Origin: a bacterium
GTDB lineage: Bacteria > Planctomycetota > Planctomycetia > Pirellulales > Pirellulaceae
DNA: 64,000 bases
Direction of reading: 5' to 3'
Assembly: GCA_016124445.1 (NCBI GenBank)
Contig: WGNR01000020.1
Span: 248,001 to 312,000 of the forward strand
Made by a program: the position numbers and the translations under genes. Below are positions 16,456-24,304 of this stretch, one piece after another (the first letter of the stretch is position 1; each line of letters opens with the position of its first letter). The notes beneath the pieces were generated by a model, which did no database searches, was not told the DNA's origin, and saw only the letters and a list, made by a program, of their open reading frames with translations.

Positions 16456-17694
16456 CTAACGGCGGACGGTTACTTTCGAGCCCACCGACAAGATGCCGTA
16501 GATATCTTCCGAATCGCGCGGGCTCAGGCCGATCGAGCCGCCGGGGCCGCCGCTGCCGTGTAGGACGACGCCGCCATCCAGGTGGACGGCAAAGCCGCCG
16601 TATGGATTGGTCGGATCGTCGGCGGTCAGGATCTTCTGGCTGGCTTCGTCGAAGAACTGCGGGTTGGCTTCTTTTCGCAGTACTTCATGGTCGCCGGTTG
16701 GGATGATCGCGCCGTTTTCGATCGTGATCGGGAAGCGGCCGGCGTAGCAGCCATCGACTTCCAGGGTCAGTTCGTTATGCGTCAAATCAACCTTGGCGGT
16801 GAATGGACCACGAATCACCTTCAGCTTTTGACCAGGGGTCAGGTTGTTCGGATCATCGATTCCATTGATCCGCTGCAAAAGGATCGTGGGGACCTGGAAT
16901 TGCTGGGCGATGCTGTCGAGCGTTTCGCCGCTGCCGACTGCGTACGGTTCTTCCAGGGTATGCTGCGTCGAGTAGATGACCGTGCCGGCCAGTTGGCTCA
17001 GCAGCAGGTTCAGCTTTTCTTTCTGCGAAGGATTCAGCTCCATACGATTCCGCCAGGGAGTCAAACGGCGGGTCGCTTCGACCAAGTCATTCTGGTTCAA
17101 ATAGACCTGGGCTTCGTCCCAATCGGTCTGGAAATCGCCGGGAGGGGGCGAATTGGCCGAGCCCATTGCGGCTGGATTTTGGCCGAGACTGCTTTGGGTA
17201 TAAACTGAAGCGAGTTGGGTTCGCGACGAATCAGGTCCGGTAGGGATCGATGTTTCCGGCATCTGCGGCGTTGCGGAGGAATCCACGGTGGTGGCCGTAC
17301 CGAGCGGTGGCAGGTCGTCCGCGCCTGCGAATTGAGGGGCTTCCTCTGTGTGTTCGTGGTGGTCGTGATCGTGGCCGGCAGGCATCGAGGCATTGAACGC
17401 AGGAGCATCGCCGCCAGATTGACCCAGTTGCGGGGCGGTCAGGCGTCCGCTGGCAAACCCTTGGCCAGGTGGCGGAGGAGGTGTCGAAGAAGTTCCCGTC
17501 GGCGTGCCGGGAGACGTGGCCGGGGATTGGCCTGGCATCGCCATTTGCGAGAAATCAGGCAGCGTCAGGTCCATGTTGGCCGACGCATCCGCCACTTCCG
17601 GCGGAACTTCTTCCGGCTGATTCAGTACGGTGTAGACGCCGTAGCCTATGGCCATGAGTACAATGACCATGCAAGCGGTTTTAATCGTTTCCAC
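16456..17694 (-). CDS. LysM and YkuD-like protein with a degenerate active site
   Basis: A 412-residue membrane-anchored protein: N-terminal helix (TACMVIVLMAIGYGVYTVL), a proline- and serine-rich linker with a histidine-rich stretch HDHDHHEH, a LysM-like segment (PYAVGSGETLDSIAQQF to NLTPGQKLKVI, about residues 255-295) and a C-terminal L,D-transpeptidase (YkuD) fold. The YkuD end reads VVLHGSGGPGGSIGLSPRDS: the histidine and glycines are present, but the usual SHGCIRM segment with the catalytic cysteine is absent. It therefore probably binds peptidoglycan or a related polymer without cross-linking it. LysM assignment is moderate. It is translated towards the hairpin element at 16328. Confidence 0.85.
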   Translation of the reverse strand: METIKTACMVIVLMAIGYGVYTVLNQPEEVPPEVADASANMDLTLPDFSQMAMPGQSPATSPGTPTGTSSTPPPPPGQGFASGRLTAPQLGQSGGDAPAFNASMPAGHDHDHHEHTEEAPQFAGADDLPPLGTATTVDSSATPQMPETSIPTGPDSSRTQLASVYTQSSLGQNPAAMGSANSPPPGDFQTDWDEAQVYLNQNDLVEATRRLTPWRNRMELNPSQKEKLNLLLSQLAGTVIYSTQHTLEEPYAVGSGETLDSIAQQFQVPTILLQRINGIDDPNNLTPGQKLKVIRGPFTAKVDLTHNELTLEVDGCYAGRFPITIENGAIIPTGDHEVLRKEANPQFFDEASQKILTADDPTNPYGGFAVHLDGGVVLHGSGGPGGSIGLSPRDSEDIYGILSVGSKVTVRR

Positions 17695-17796
17695 CTTCGT
17701 CCTCCCTGACGAATTCGGCTCATCTTCGGCGACTCCTTCAGCCGATGATAGATAATGCCGAGGTGCGCTCTGACGTTCTTAATTCAACTACAAAAC

Positions 17797-18051
17797 ATGT
17801 ACGACAGCGACGATTACGGCGACGACTGGGACAACGATGAGGATTGGTCGGACGAGCCTGATGACGATCAGGACGACACGATCAACTGCCCCAATTGCGG
17901 AGCCGAAATCTTCGACGACACCGACGTCTGCCCCATCTGTATGCACGCGATTATCCACGATCGGAGTCCCTGGTCGGGGAAGTCGGTCGGTTGGATCGTG
18001 CTGGGCGTTCTCGGCATCATCGCCACGATTGTGATGCTGCTGTCGCTGTAA
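17797..18051 (+). CDS. Small zinc-ribbon, acidic, single-helix membrane protein
   Basis: An 84-residue protein. The first 28 residues are nearly all Asp, Glu, Trp and Tyr; then a zinc ribbon CPNC-x10-CPIC (about residues 31-48); then one C-terminal transmembrane helix SVGWIVLGVLGIIATIVMLL. ATG 17797 is taken because upstream in-frame residues look unlike protein. The ribbon should face the cytoplasm in a tail-anchored orientation. No function is known. It converges on uvrA. Confidence 0.75.
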   Translation: MYDSDDYGDDWDNDEDWSDEPDDDQDDTINCPNCGAEIFDDTDVCPICMHAIIHDRSPWSGKSVGWIVLGVLGIIATIVMLLSL

Positions 18052-18128
18052 GCTTCGCCGCGATCGACAATCGCGCTTCGATATTAGCGAAACGCCAGAA
18101 TTCAACCTAGGCCGGTTTTCTGGCCCTG

Positions 18129-20993
18129 CTAGCTACTGGGCTCACTGAGCAGCGGCTTGAGATACTGACCGGTGTAGCTCGCTTCGACCTCGGCGACTTG
18201 TTCCGGGGTGCCGGTCGCGATGATATGCCCGCCTCCGGAACCACCCTCCGGCCCCAGATCGATCAGCCAGTCGGCGCTCTTGATCACATCCAGGTTGTGC
18301 TCGATCACCAGCACCGTGTTCCCCTTGTCGACCAGTCGGCTCAGCACCGACAGCAAGCGGCGAATGTCCTCGAAGTGGAGGCCGGTCGTTGGTTCGTCCA
18401 GCACGTAGAGGGTCGAGCCCGTTTCGGTCCGGGCCAGTTCCGTTGCCAGCTTGATCCGCTGCGCTTCGCCGCCAGAGAGGGTCGTGCTTGGTTGGCCGAG
18501 CGAAAGGTAGCCCAGGCCCACATCGCACAAACTAGCCAGTACCCGGTGAATGGTGGGAACCGGCTCAAAGAATTCGGCGGCCTCTTCAATCGGCAGGTTT
18601 AACACGTCGGCGATCGAGAGGTCTTTGTACTTCACTCGCAGCGTCTGCCGATTGAAACGTCGGCCATGGCAAATGGGGCACTCGACAAACAAGTCAGGTA
18701 GGAAGTTCATTTCGATCTTCCGCATTCCTTGCCCTTGGCATTCCTCGCAGCGGCCCCCTTTGACGTTGAAGCTGAAGCGAGACGACTTGTAGCCATACTG
18801 CTTGGCCTGGCGCGTTTCGGCGAAGACCTTGCGGATCTCGTCGAACACGCCGGTATAGGTGGCCGGGTTGCTGCGCGGGGTGCGGCCGATCGGCGATTGA
18901 TCAATCGGGATCACCTTGTCGATCTGGCTGGAACCCCTGAGGCTGGTAAACGGACCTGGCCGGCTGGAAGGCTGCCCCAAACGGCGTAGCAAGGCAGGCG
19001 TGATGGTTTCGTTGACCAGCGAACTTTTGCCGCTGCCGCTCACACCGGTCACGCAAACCAGCGCACCAAGCGGAATCTGGACGGCGACATCTTTCAGGTT
19101 ATTGGTCGTCGCCCCTTCCAATGAAATCATTCGCGTCTTGGCGATCTTACGGCGCGAAGCGGGCACGTCGATCTTCTTGCGGCCTGAGAGGTATTGGCCG
19201 GTGATCGAACCTTCGACATCCGCAACAACATCGGGCTTTCCTTCCGCGATGATTTGCCCGCCGCGGTGCCCGGCCCCAGGGCCGACGTCGACCAGCCGAT
19301 CGGCAACCCGCATGATCGCCTCGTCGTGCTCGACCACAATCACCGTATTGCCATGGTCCCGCAGTTCGACGAGCGCCTCGATCAGCCGATGGTTGTCGCG
19401 CGAGTGCAGCCCGATCGAAGGTTCGTCGAGGATATAGCAGATTCCGACCAACCCGCTGCCGATGCCGGTTGCCAGACGAACCCGTTGCAGCTCGCCGCCG
19501 CTGAGCGTATCGGCCGCGCGGTCGAGCGTAAGGTAATCGGCCCCAACCTTTTCCAGGAAGGTGAGCCGTTTGGAAATCTCGCGCACGATCGGCGTGGCGA
19601 TCAGGCTTTCATGTTCGTCGAAGGTGATCTCGTCGAAGAATTCGCGGGCATCGTTGATGCTTTTGCGGACGATCTCGTGAATGTTGAGCCCTGCCACGCG
19701 AACGGCAAGCGCTTCGGGTCTCAGGCGAGCCCCATGGCAGGCCGGACAGGGGAGTTTGCCGCGGAATTTGCCCAACTGCTCCAGCCGTTTCTTGCGGGTT
19801 GTGGTGACATATTCCTTTTCCAGGGCGATCAGCACACCTTGGAACTTATCGCCGTCGCCTGAAAGTAGCTTTTGCCGCTGCAGGTCAGTCCACTCGCTCA
19901 GCTTGCTGTCGCGATCGAGCTTCTGCTTGGTCAGAAAGGTATCGAGTCCCTTGGAAAGCTTGGTCAACGAGGAAGCTGTCACGCCACGCCACGGAGCGAT
20001 GGCACCCTCTTCGAGCGATTGTTCGCGATCAGGGATCACCAGGTCAGGATCGAATTCCTCGCAGATCCCCAGCCCTTCGCACTTGGTGCATGTGCCGTAG
20101 GGGCTGTTGAAGCTGAACGTGCGGGGTTCGATATCGATGAAGCTGAGGTGACAGTTGACGCAGGCCAGTTCGGTGTTGAAGATCTGATCGATCCACGTTC
20201 CCTTGGGATGCTGCTTGTCGACTTTTTCGGTATCGAGGTGGCAAGAGAGCAGCCGACCGTCACCCAGCTTCAAGGCCATCGCCACCGAATCGCTCATCCG
20301 GCCTCGCAGCCCTTCGCGAATGATGATGCGATCGACGATTGCTTCGATGGTATGATTCTTCCGCGGATTGAGTTCCGGCACTTCGTCGAGTTGATAGACT
20401 TCGTCGTCGACTCGAACGCGCAAGAGGCCTTCGCGGCGGATCCGATCGAGCACGTCCTTGTGCGCGCCTTTGCGGCCCTGGACCATCGGGGCCATGATCA
20501 TCAGCTTGGTCTCTTCCGGCAGCGCCAACAGACGATCTTGAATCTGCTCGGCCGTTTGCTGGGTGATCGGTCGGTCGCACTGCCAGCAATGCGGTTGCCC
20601 CAGCCGGGCCATCAGCAGACGTAGGTAGTCGTAGATCTCGGTGATCGTGGCGACGGTGCTGCGCGGGTTCTGGCTGCCGGTTCGCTGGTCGATACAGATC
20701 GTTGGCTGAAGTCCCACAATCAGGTCGACGTCGGGGCGCTCCATCTGGTCGAGAAACTGCCTGGCATAGACCGACAGGCTTTCGACATATTGCCGCTGCC
20801 CTTCGGCATACAGCGTATCGAGTGCGAGTGAGCTTTTGCCCGAACCGCTGGGACCGGTGATGACAATCAACTGGTCGCGCGGCAGGTCGATATCGACATT
20901 TTTCAGATTATGGACGCGTGCTCCGCGAACGCAGATGGAAGACGCATCTTGCGTTGGGTCGATTGTCGGCAGCTTGTCTCGATGAAAATCCAC
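18129..20993 (-). CDS. uvrA: Excinuclease ABC subunit A
   Basis: The damage-recognition ATPase of nucleotide excision repair. At 954 residues it has the full family layout: first ABC module with GPSGSGKSS, a first zinc module with CVNC and CTKC, signature LSGGELQRVRLATGIGSG, second ABC module with GVSGSGKSS, the UvrA zinc finger CEEC and CPIC, signature TTLSGGEAQRIKLA and Walker B YVLDEPTTGLH. Length matches other UvrA proteins (about 940). uvrB and uvrC are not in the window. No LexA-type operator was recognised upstream. Confidence 0.97.
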   Translation of the reverse strand: MDFHRDKLPTIDPTQDASSICVRGARVHNLKNVDIDLPRDQLIVITGPSGSGKSSLALDTLYAEGQRQYVESLSVYARQFLDQMERPDVDLIVGLQPTICIDQRTGSQNPRSTVATITEIYDYLRLLMARLGQPHCWQCDRPITQQTAEQIQDRLLALPEETKLMIMAPMVQGRKGAHKDVLDRIRREGLLRVRVDDEVYQLDEVPELNPRKNHTIEAIVDRIIIREGLRGRMSDSVAMALKLGDGRLLSCHLDTEKVDKQHPKGTWIDQIFNTELACVNCHLSFIDIEPRTFSFNSPYGTCTKCEGLGICEEFDPDLVIPDREQSLEEGAIAPWRGVTASSLTKLSKGLDTFLTKQKLDRDSKLSEWTDLQRQKLLSGDGDKFQGVLIALEKEYVTTTRKKRLEQLGKFRGKLPCPACHGARLRPEALAVRVAGLNIHEIVRKSINDAREFFDEITFDEHESLIATPIVREISKRLTFLEKVGADYLTLDRAADTLSGGELQRVRLATGIGSGLVGICYILDEPSIGLHSRDNHRLIEALVELRDHGNTVIVVEHDEAIMRVADRLVDVGPGAGHRGGQIIAEGKPDVVADVEGSITGQYLSGRKKIDVPASRRKIAKTRMISLEGATTNNLKDVAVQIPLGALVCVTGVSGSGKSSLVNETITPALLRRLGQPSSRPGPFTSLRGSSQIDKVIPIDQSPIGRTPRSNPATYTGVFDEIRKVFAETRQAKQYGYKSSRFSFNVKGGRCEECQGQGMRKIEMNFLPDLFVECPICHGRRFNRQTLRVKYKDLSIADVLNLPIEEAAEFFEPVPTIHRVLASLCDVGLGYLSLGQPSTTLSGGEAQRIKLATELARTETGSTLYVLDEPTTGLHFEDIRRLLSVLSRLVDKGNTVLVIEHNLDVIKSADWLIDLGPEGGSGGGHIIATGTPEQVAEVEASYTGQYLKPLLSEPSS

Positions 20994-21311
20994 GGCGGCT
21001 GAATTTCACCCTGGTTTGACAAGTTCAGGCTGCCTCGCTGGGAGCAAACCCGACCTTGAAGGTATAAATGAAGAGGGCTAATTCAGTTCAGGCTAACAAG
21101 ACCCATCAGAGGTGGCAACTAGTGGGGCCGTTGTCGGAGTGGGAGCCCGGTCGGCTGTTGGGCGGTCGGCCTGAAAATGAATCGCACCAAATGGGGCTGT
21201 CATTGAGGGTTACGGTGTTTTTCAGCTAACCTTACAGACAAGATCCTCCTCAGCCGTTTGTTGGGCAAACCTGCCGCGGGTTGGTTGCTCGATGTGAAAA
21301 GCAGGGAAGTG
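20994..21311. other. Intergenic region between divergent uvrA and dgt
   Basis: About 320 bases that should contain both promoters. A solitary half of the dispersed repeat (ATCGCACCAAAT, about 21181-21192) is present. TTGACA at 21016-21021 on the + strand could be a -35 box, but no convincing -10 partner was seen. Confidence 0.45.
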
Positions 21312-22436
21312 ATGCCGGAAGGAACCATGCAAAGTTTCATGAATTACGATCAACGCGAAGATCGGCTGCTGGCCCCTTATGGCCTGCGAAGCCGGCAATC
21401 GCGCGGACGTGAGTTCCCCGATACCGATCATCCCTATCGGTCCCCCTTTCAGCGCGATCGAGACCGGATCATCCACAGCAGTGCGTTTCGCCGGTTGGCC
21501 GATAAAACGCAGGTCTTCATGAATCTGAGCGACTATCACCGCACGCGGCTGACACACACGATCGAGGTGGTCACCATCGCTCGAACCATCGGCCGTGCCC
21601 TGGGCTTGAACGAGGATCTGATCGAAGCGCTGGGGCACCTGCACGACATCGGCCACCCACCCTTTGGCCACACGGGCGAAGATGTGCTGAAGGAGTGCAT
21701 GGTCGATTGCGGCGGGTTCTCGCACAACGCGTTTGGGCTGATCCTGGTGAAGGATCTGGAAATCCGTAGCTCGGAATACAACGGCTTGAACCTCACGTTC
21801 GAGGTTCTCGAAGGGCAGCATACCCGGGTCGATAAGCGGCAAATGACGTTCTTGCGGCCGCTGCTCGAAGCTCAGACGGTCGAAACCTGTGATAGCATGA
21901 CCTACGACGCCCACGATGCGGACGACGCCTTGAAACTGGGATTGGTCAGCTTCGAGGATTTTATGCAGATCCCGCTTTTTGCCCAAAGTGTCGAGGCTGT
22001 GCTACAGCGATACGGCAAGCAGGAAGGGCGTCGGCTGCGGAAGCTGGTCATTCGGCAGCTGATCTCGAGCCAGGTCACTGACGTGACCGAGACTGCCTTG
22101 GACCGTCTGGCGAAATGGAACCCCAAGACGCCTGAGGAAGCGGAGATGTGCGATCCGATCGTGACCGTCAGCGACTCGCTTGCCACCCAAAAGAAGCATC
22201 TTGAGCAGTTTCTGTTCGAGCGGGTCTATCGGCACCCAGATATCGTGGCATGGCGAAAGCAGGGTCAGGACCAGCTTCGGCGGATGTACGAGGGCTACCT
22301 CCGCCAGCCCGAGCTGATCCGCGGGAAGCTAAAGGACTGGATCGACGTTTGGGGGCTGCCCCGGACGGTAGGCTATTACATCGGAACGATGACCGACTCG
22401 TACTGCCAACGGGAGTTTGAAGCCCATTTTCGCTAG
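21312..22436 (+). CDS. dgt: Deoxyguanosinetriphosphate triphosphohydrolase-like protein
   Basis: HD-domain dNTPase that hydrolyses dNTPs to deoxynucleoside and triphosphate. Metal-binding residues are visible: His in RLTHTIEVV, the HD pair in LGHLHDIGHPPFGHTGED, and the later Asp in YDAHDADDAL. The start is uncertain: in-frame ATGs at 21312, 21327 and 21339 all precede the conserved start NYDQREDRLLAPYG. AGGG lies before 21312 and GGAAGGA before 21327. The resulting 374 residues are close to the usual length for the short (type 2) family. Confidence 0.9.
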   Translation: MPEGTMQSFMNYDQREDRLLAPYGLRSRQSRGREFPDTDHPYRSPFQRDRDRIIHSSAFRRLADKTQVFMNLSDYHRTRLTHTIEVVTIARTIGRALGLNEDLIEALGHLHDIGHPPFGHTGEDVLKECMVDCGGFSHNAFGLILVKDLEIRSSEYNGLNLTFEVLEGQHTRVDKRQMTFLRPLLEAQTVETCDSMTYDAHDADDALKLGLVSFEDFMQIPLFAQSVEAVLQRYGKQEGRRLRKLVIRQLISSQVTDVTETALDRLAKWNPKTPEEAEMCDPIVTVSDSLATQKKHLEQFLFERVYRHPDIVAWRKQGQDQLRRMYEGYLRQPELIRGKLKDWIDVWGLPRTVGYYIGTMTDSYCQREFEAHFR

Positions 22437-22512
22437 GCTATGGGGATGCTTTCCGAAGAAATGCGGAGTAGAATACGACACTTGGAACAGTGAATTGGTT
22501 AATCGTTTTAGG

Positions 22513-22574
22513 GGGGGTGTAGCCTCATTGGCAGAGGGTTGCCGCTGCAACCATCAGGCCTGAAGTCTGCCCCC
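22513..22574 (+). other. tRNA-like folded leader upstream of the PIN-TRAM gene
   Basis: GGGGGTG (22513-22519) can pair with TGCCCCC (22568-22574) to close a region holding a D-arm-like CCTC-ATTGGCA-GAGG and a hairpin GGTTGC-CGCT-GCAACC. There is no seven-base anticodon loop and no T-loop, so it is not a normal tRNA. It ends 14 bases before the GTG start. It could be a structured mRNA leader or a decayed tRNA copy. Confidence 0.3.
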
Positions 22575-22588
22575 ACGGTGGATATGTC

Positions 22589-23662
22589 GTGGCGCTGTTA
22601 ATTCTCAGAATCGTATTCATTCTCGCGGCCGCAGGTGTTGGCATTACGGTCACCAAGGTCGATGCATTTCGCAGTGCGATGCAAAACCACCCCGAGTTTT
22701 CGTTCTTTGGGGTCATGGTTCTGGCGATGGGCGTCATCGGGGTCGATGTCCTTGTCAAAAACAAACGCTACGACACCATCTCCGGCGTCTATTTCGGGCT
22801 GCTGGTCGGCCTATCGTTGACGTACATTCTCGGCCTGATCACGCAAGTCTGGTTTCCGACCGAAAACCCGAGCGCGGTGACCGCCCACCGGGCCCTGCAA
22901 TTGGTGGTAGGGATGGTCATTTGTTACTCATGCATCAGCCTGATTCTGCAGACCAAGGATGACTTCCGTTTTATCATCCCTTACGTCGAGTTCGCCAAAG
23001 AGGTTAAAGGCCCCAAGCCGTACGTGCTGGATACCAGCATCGTCATCGACGGGCGAATTGCCGATGTTGTCGAGACGGGCTTCTTCGACAATGTGTTGAT
23101 CATGCCTCGCTTCGTTCTGGCCGAACTCCAGGGCATCGCCGACAGTAGCGACAAGCTGAAACGAAGCCGCGGCCGGCGGGGGCTCGATATCCTCAATCGC
23201 CTCCGAAACAACGAATCGGTCGATCTGAAGATCCACGACCGCGAGACGCCTGACATGGAAGGCCAGCCGGTCGACATGAAACTGGTGCTGCTGGCCAAAC
23301 TGCTGGAAGGCAAGATCGTCACTGGCGACTATAACCTGAACAAGGTTGCCAAGCTGCATAATGTCGAGGTGATCAACCTGAACGAAATTGCCAACGCCCT
23401 GAAGCCAGTTTTCCTGCCGGGCGAACATCTTTCGGTCCGGATTGTCAAAAAAGGGGAAGAAGAAAGCCAAGGGGTCGGCTACCTGGACGACGGCACGATG
23501 ATTGTCGTCGAAGGAGGCCGCGACCATATCAACACCCAGGTTCGGATCTTGGTGACCAGCGTGCTGCAAACCAGCGCCGGCCGGATGATCTTTGGTCGCT
23601 ACGAAGCGAACGAAGGGGGCAATTCCGGGGGCAAAAAAGAGCACGCCAACACGACGGCCTAA
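22589..23662 (+). CDS. Membrane PIN/TRAM-domain protein (YacL-like)
   Basis: A 357-residue protein with four N-terminal membrane helices (to about residue 125), a PIN nuclease-like domain and a C-terminal TRAM domain. The PIN part shows the acidic residues in VLDTSIVIDGRIADV, the Glu in FVLAELQGIAD and the Asp in IVTGDYNLNKVAK; TRAM follows from about 290 (GEHLSVRIVKKGEE). It corresponds to Bacillus YacL-type proteins, presumed RNA-binding or RNA-cleaving at the membrane; the role is poorly known. Start GTG 22589 has GGTGG upstream and follows the tRNA-like leader. Confidence 0.9.
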   Translation: MALLILRIVFILAAAGVGITVTKVDAFRSAMQNHPEFSFFGVMVLAMGVIGVDVLVKNKRYDTISGVYFGLLVGLSLTYILGLITQVWFPTENPSAVTAHRALQLVVGMVICYSCISLILQTKDDFRFIIPYVEFAKEVKGPKPYVLDTSIVIDGRIADVVETGFFDNVLIMPRFVLAELQGIADSSDKLKRSRGRRGLDILNRLRNNESVDLKIHDRETPDMEGQPVDMKLVLLAKLLEGKIVTGDYNLNKVAKLHNVEVINLNEIANALKPVFLPGEHLSVRIVKKGEEESQGVGYLDDGTMIVVEGGRDHINTQVRILVTSVLQTSAGRMIFGRYEANEGGNSGGKKEHANTTA

Positions 23663-23717
23663 CTTCTTCCGACATTCGAAACATCTATCTCAATACACTG
23701 TTTTCTAAAGCGATCGC

Positions 23718-24125
23718 GTGACTGATTCTGACAAGCCTGAAGTTTCCCAGGACGAAAATCGAAGCTTGACCTTGGCCACTGCCGCCGCTCAGGTGATCGA
23801 AGACAACAAGGGACGCGACATCTGCATTCTCGACATGCGTCACCTGACGCCGATCTTCGACTACTTCGTCATCGGTACCGGGGGCAGTCGCCGGCAATTG
23901 CACGCGATGAGCGAAGAGATCGACGACAAGCTCGAAAAAGAGCTCGGCGACCGCCGCATGGGGCGCGAGGGGTACGACGAAAGCCGCTGGATCTTGCTCG
24001 ACTACGGCACGATCGTCGTCCATCTGTTTGACGAAGAAACCCGCGAGTACTTCCAGCTCGAACAGTTGTGGGCCGATGCCAGAAAGGTCGACATGACCGG
24101 CATTCTTCGCAACCCCAGCGAATAA
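23718..24125 (+). CDS. rsfS: Ribosomal silencing factor RsfS
   Basis: A 135-residue RsfS/Iojap protein that binds ribosomal protein L14 and blocks joining of the subunits under poor nutrition. Conserved elements are DICILDMRHLTPIFDYFVI, GTGGSRRQ and the YGTIVVHLFDEETREYFQLE region. GTG 23718 is used; the first 18 residues are a polar extension. It stands 55 bases after the PIN-TRAM gene and likely shares its transcript. Confidence 0.95.
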   Translation: MTDSDKPEVSQDENRSLTLATAAAQVIEDNKGRDICILDMRHLTPIFDYFVIGTGGSRRQLHAMSEEIDDKLEKELGDRRMGREGYDESRWILLDYGTIVVHLFDEETREYFQLEQLWADARKVDMTGILRNPSE

Positions 24126-24304
24126 CCCAGTCCCGGGTGCCCATTGTCGGCCTCTTCCGCGATAATCGAGGCTTCCCGAGGGAATCTGCGCTCCCGCCTC
24201 CTGTCTCCTTGCCCCTCTGGGGAGAGGGCTAGGATGAGGGGCGAAGCGGTTAACATCCTCATTTGATTCTGCGTCGCATCGTCACCTAAACCTTTCAAGT
24301 CTTC

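Noticed and set aside
22511..22576. tRNA gene
   Set aside because: D-arm-like and closing stems exist, but no seven-base anticodon loop or T-loop can be formed. Reported as a tRNA-like leader only.
24130..24300. Gene or repeat between rsfS and argS
   Set aside because: The CCCCTCTGGGGAGAGGG stretch resembles low-complexity C/T-rich sequence seen again near 49810, but the similarity is too short to call a repeat family.
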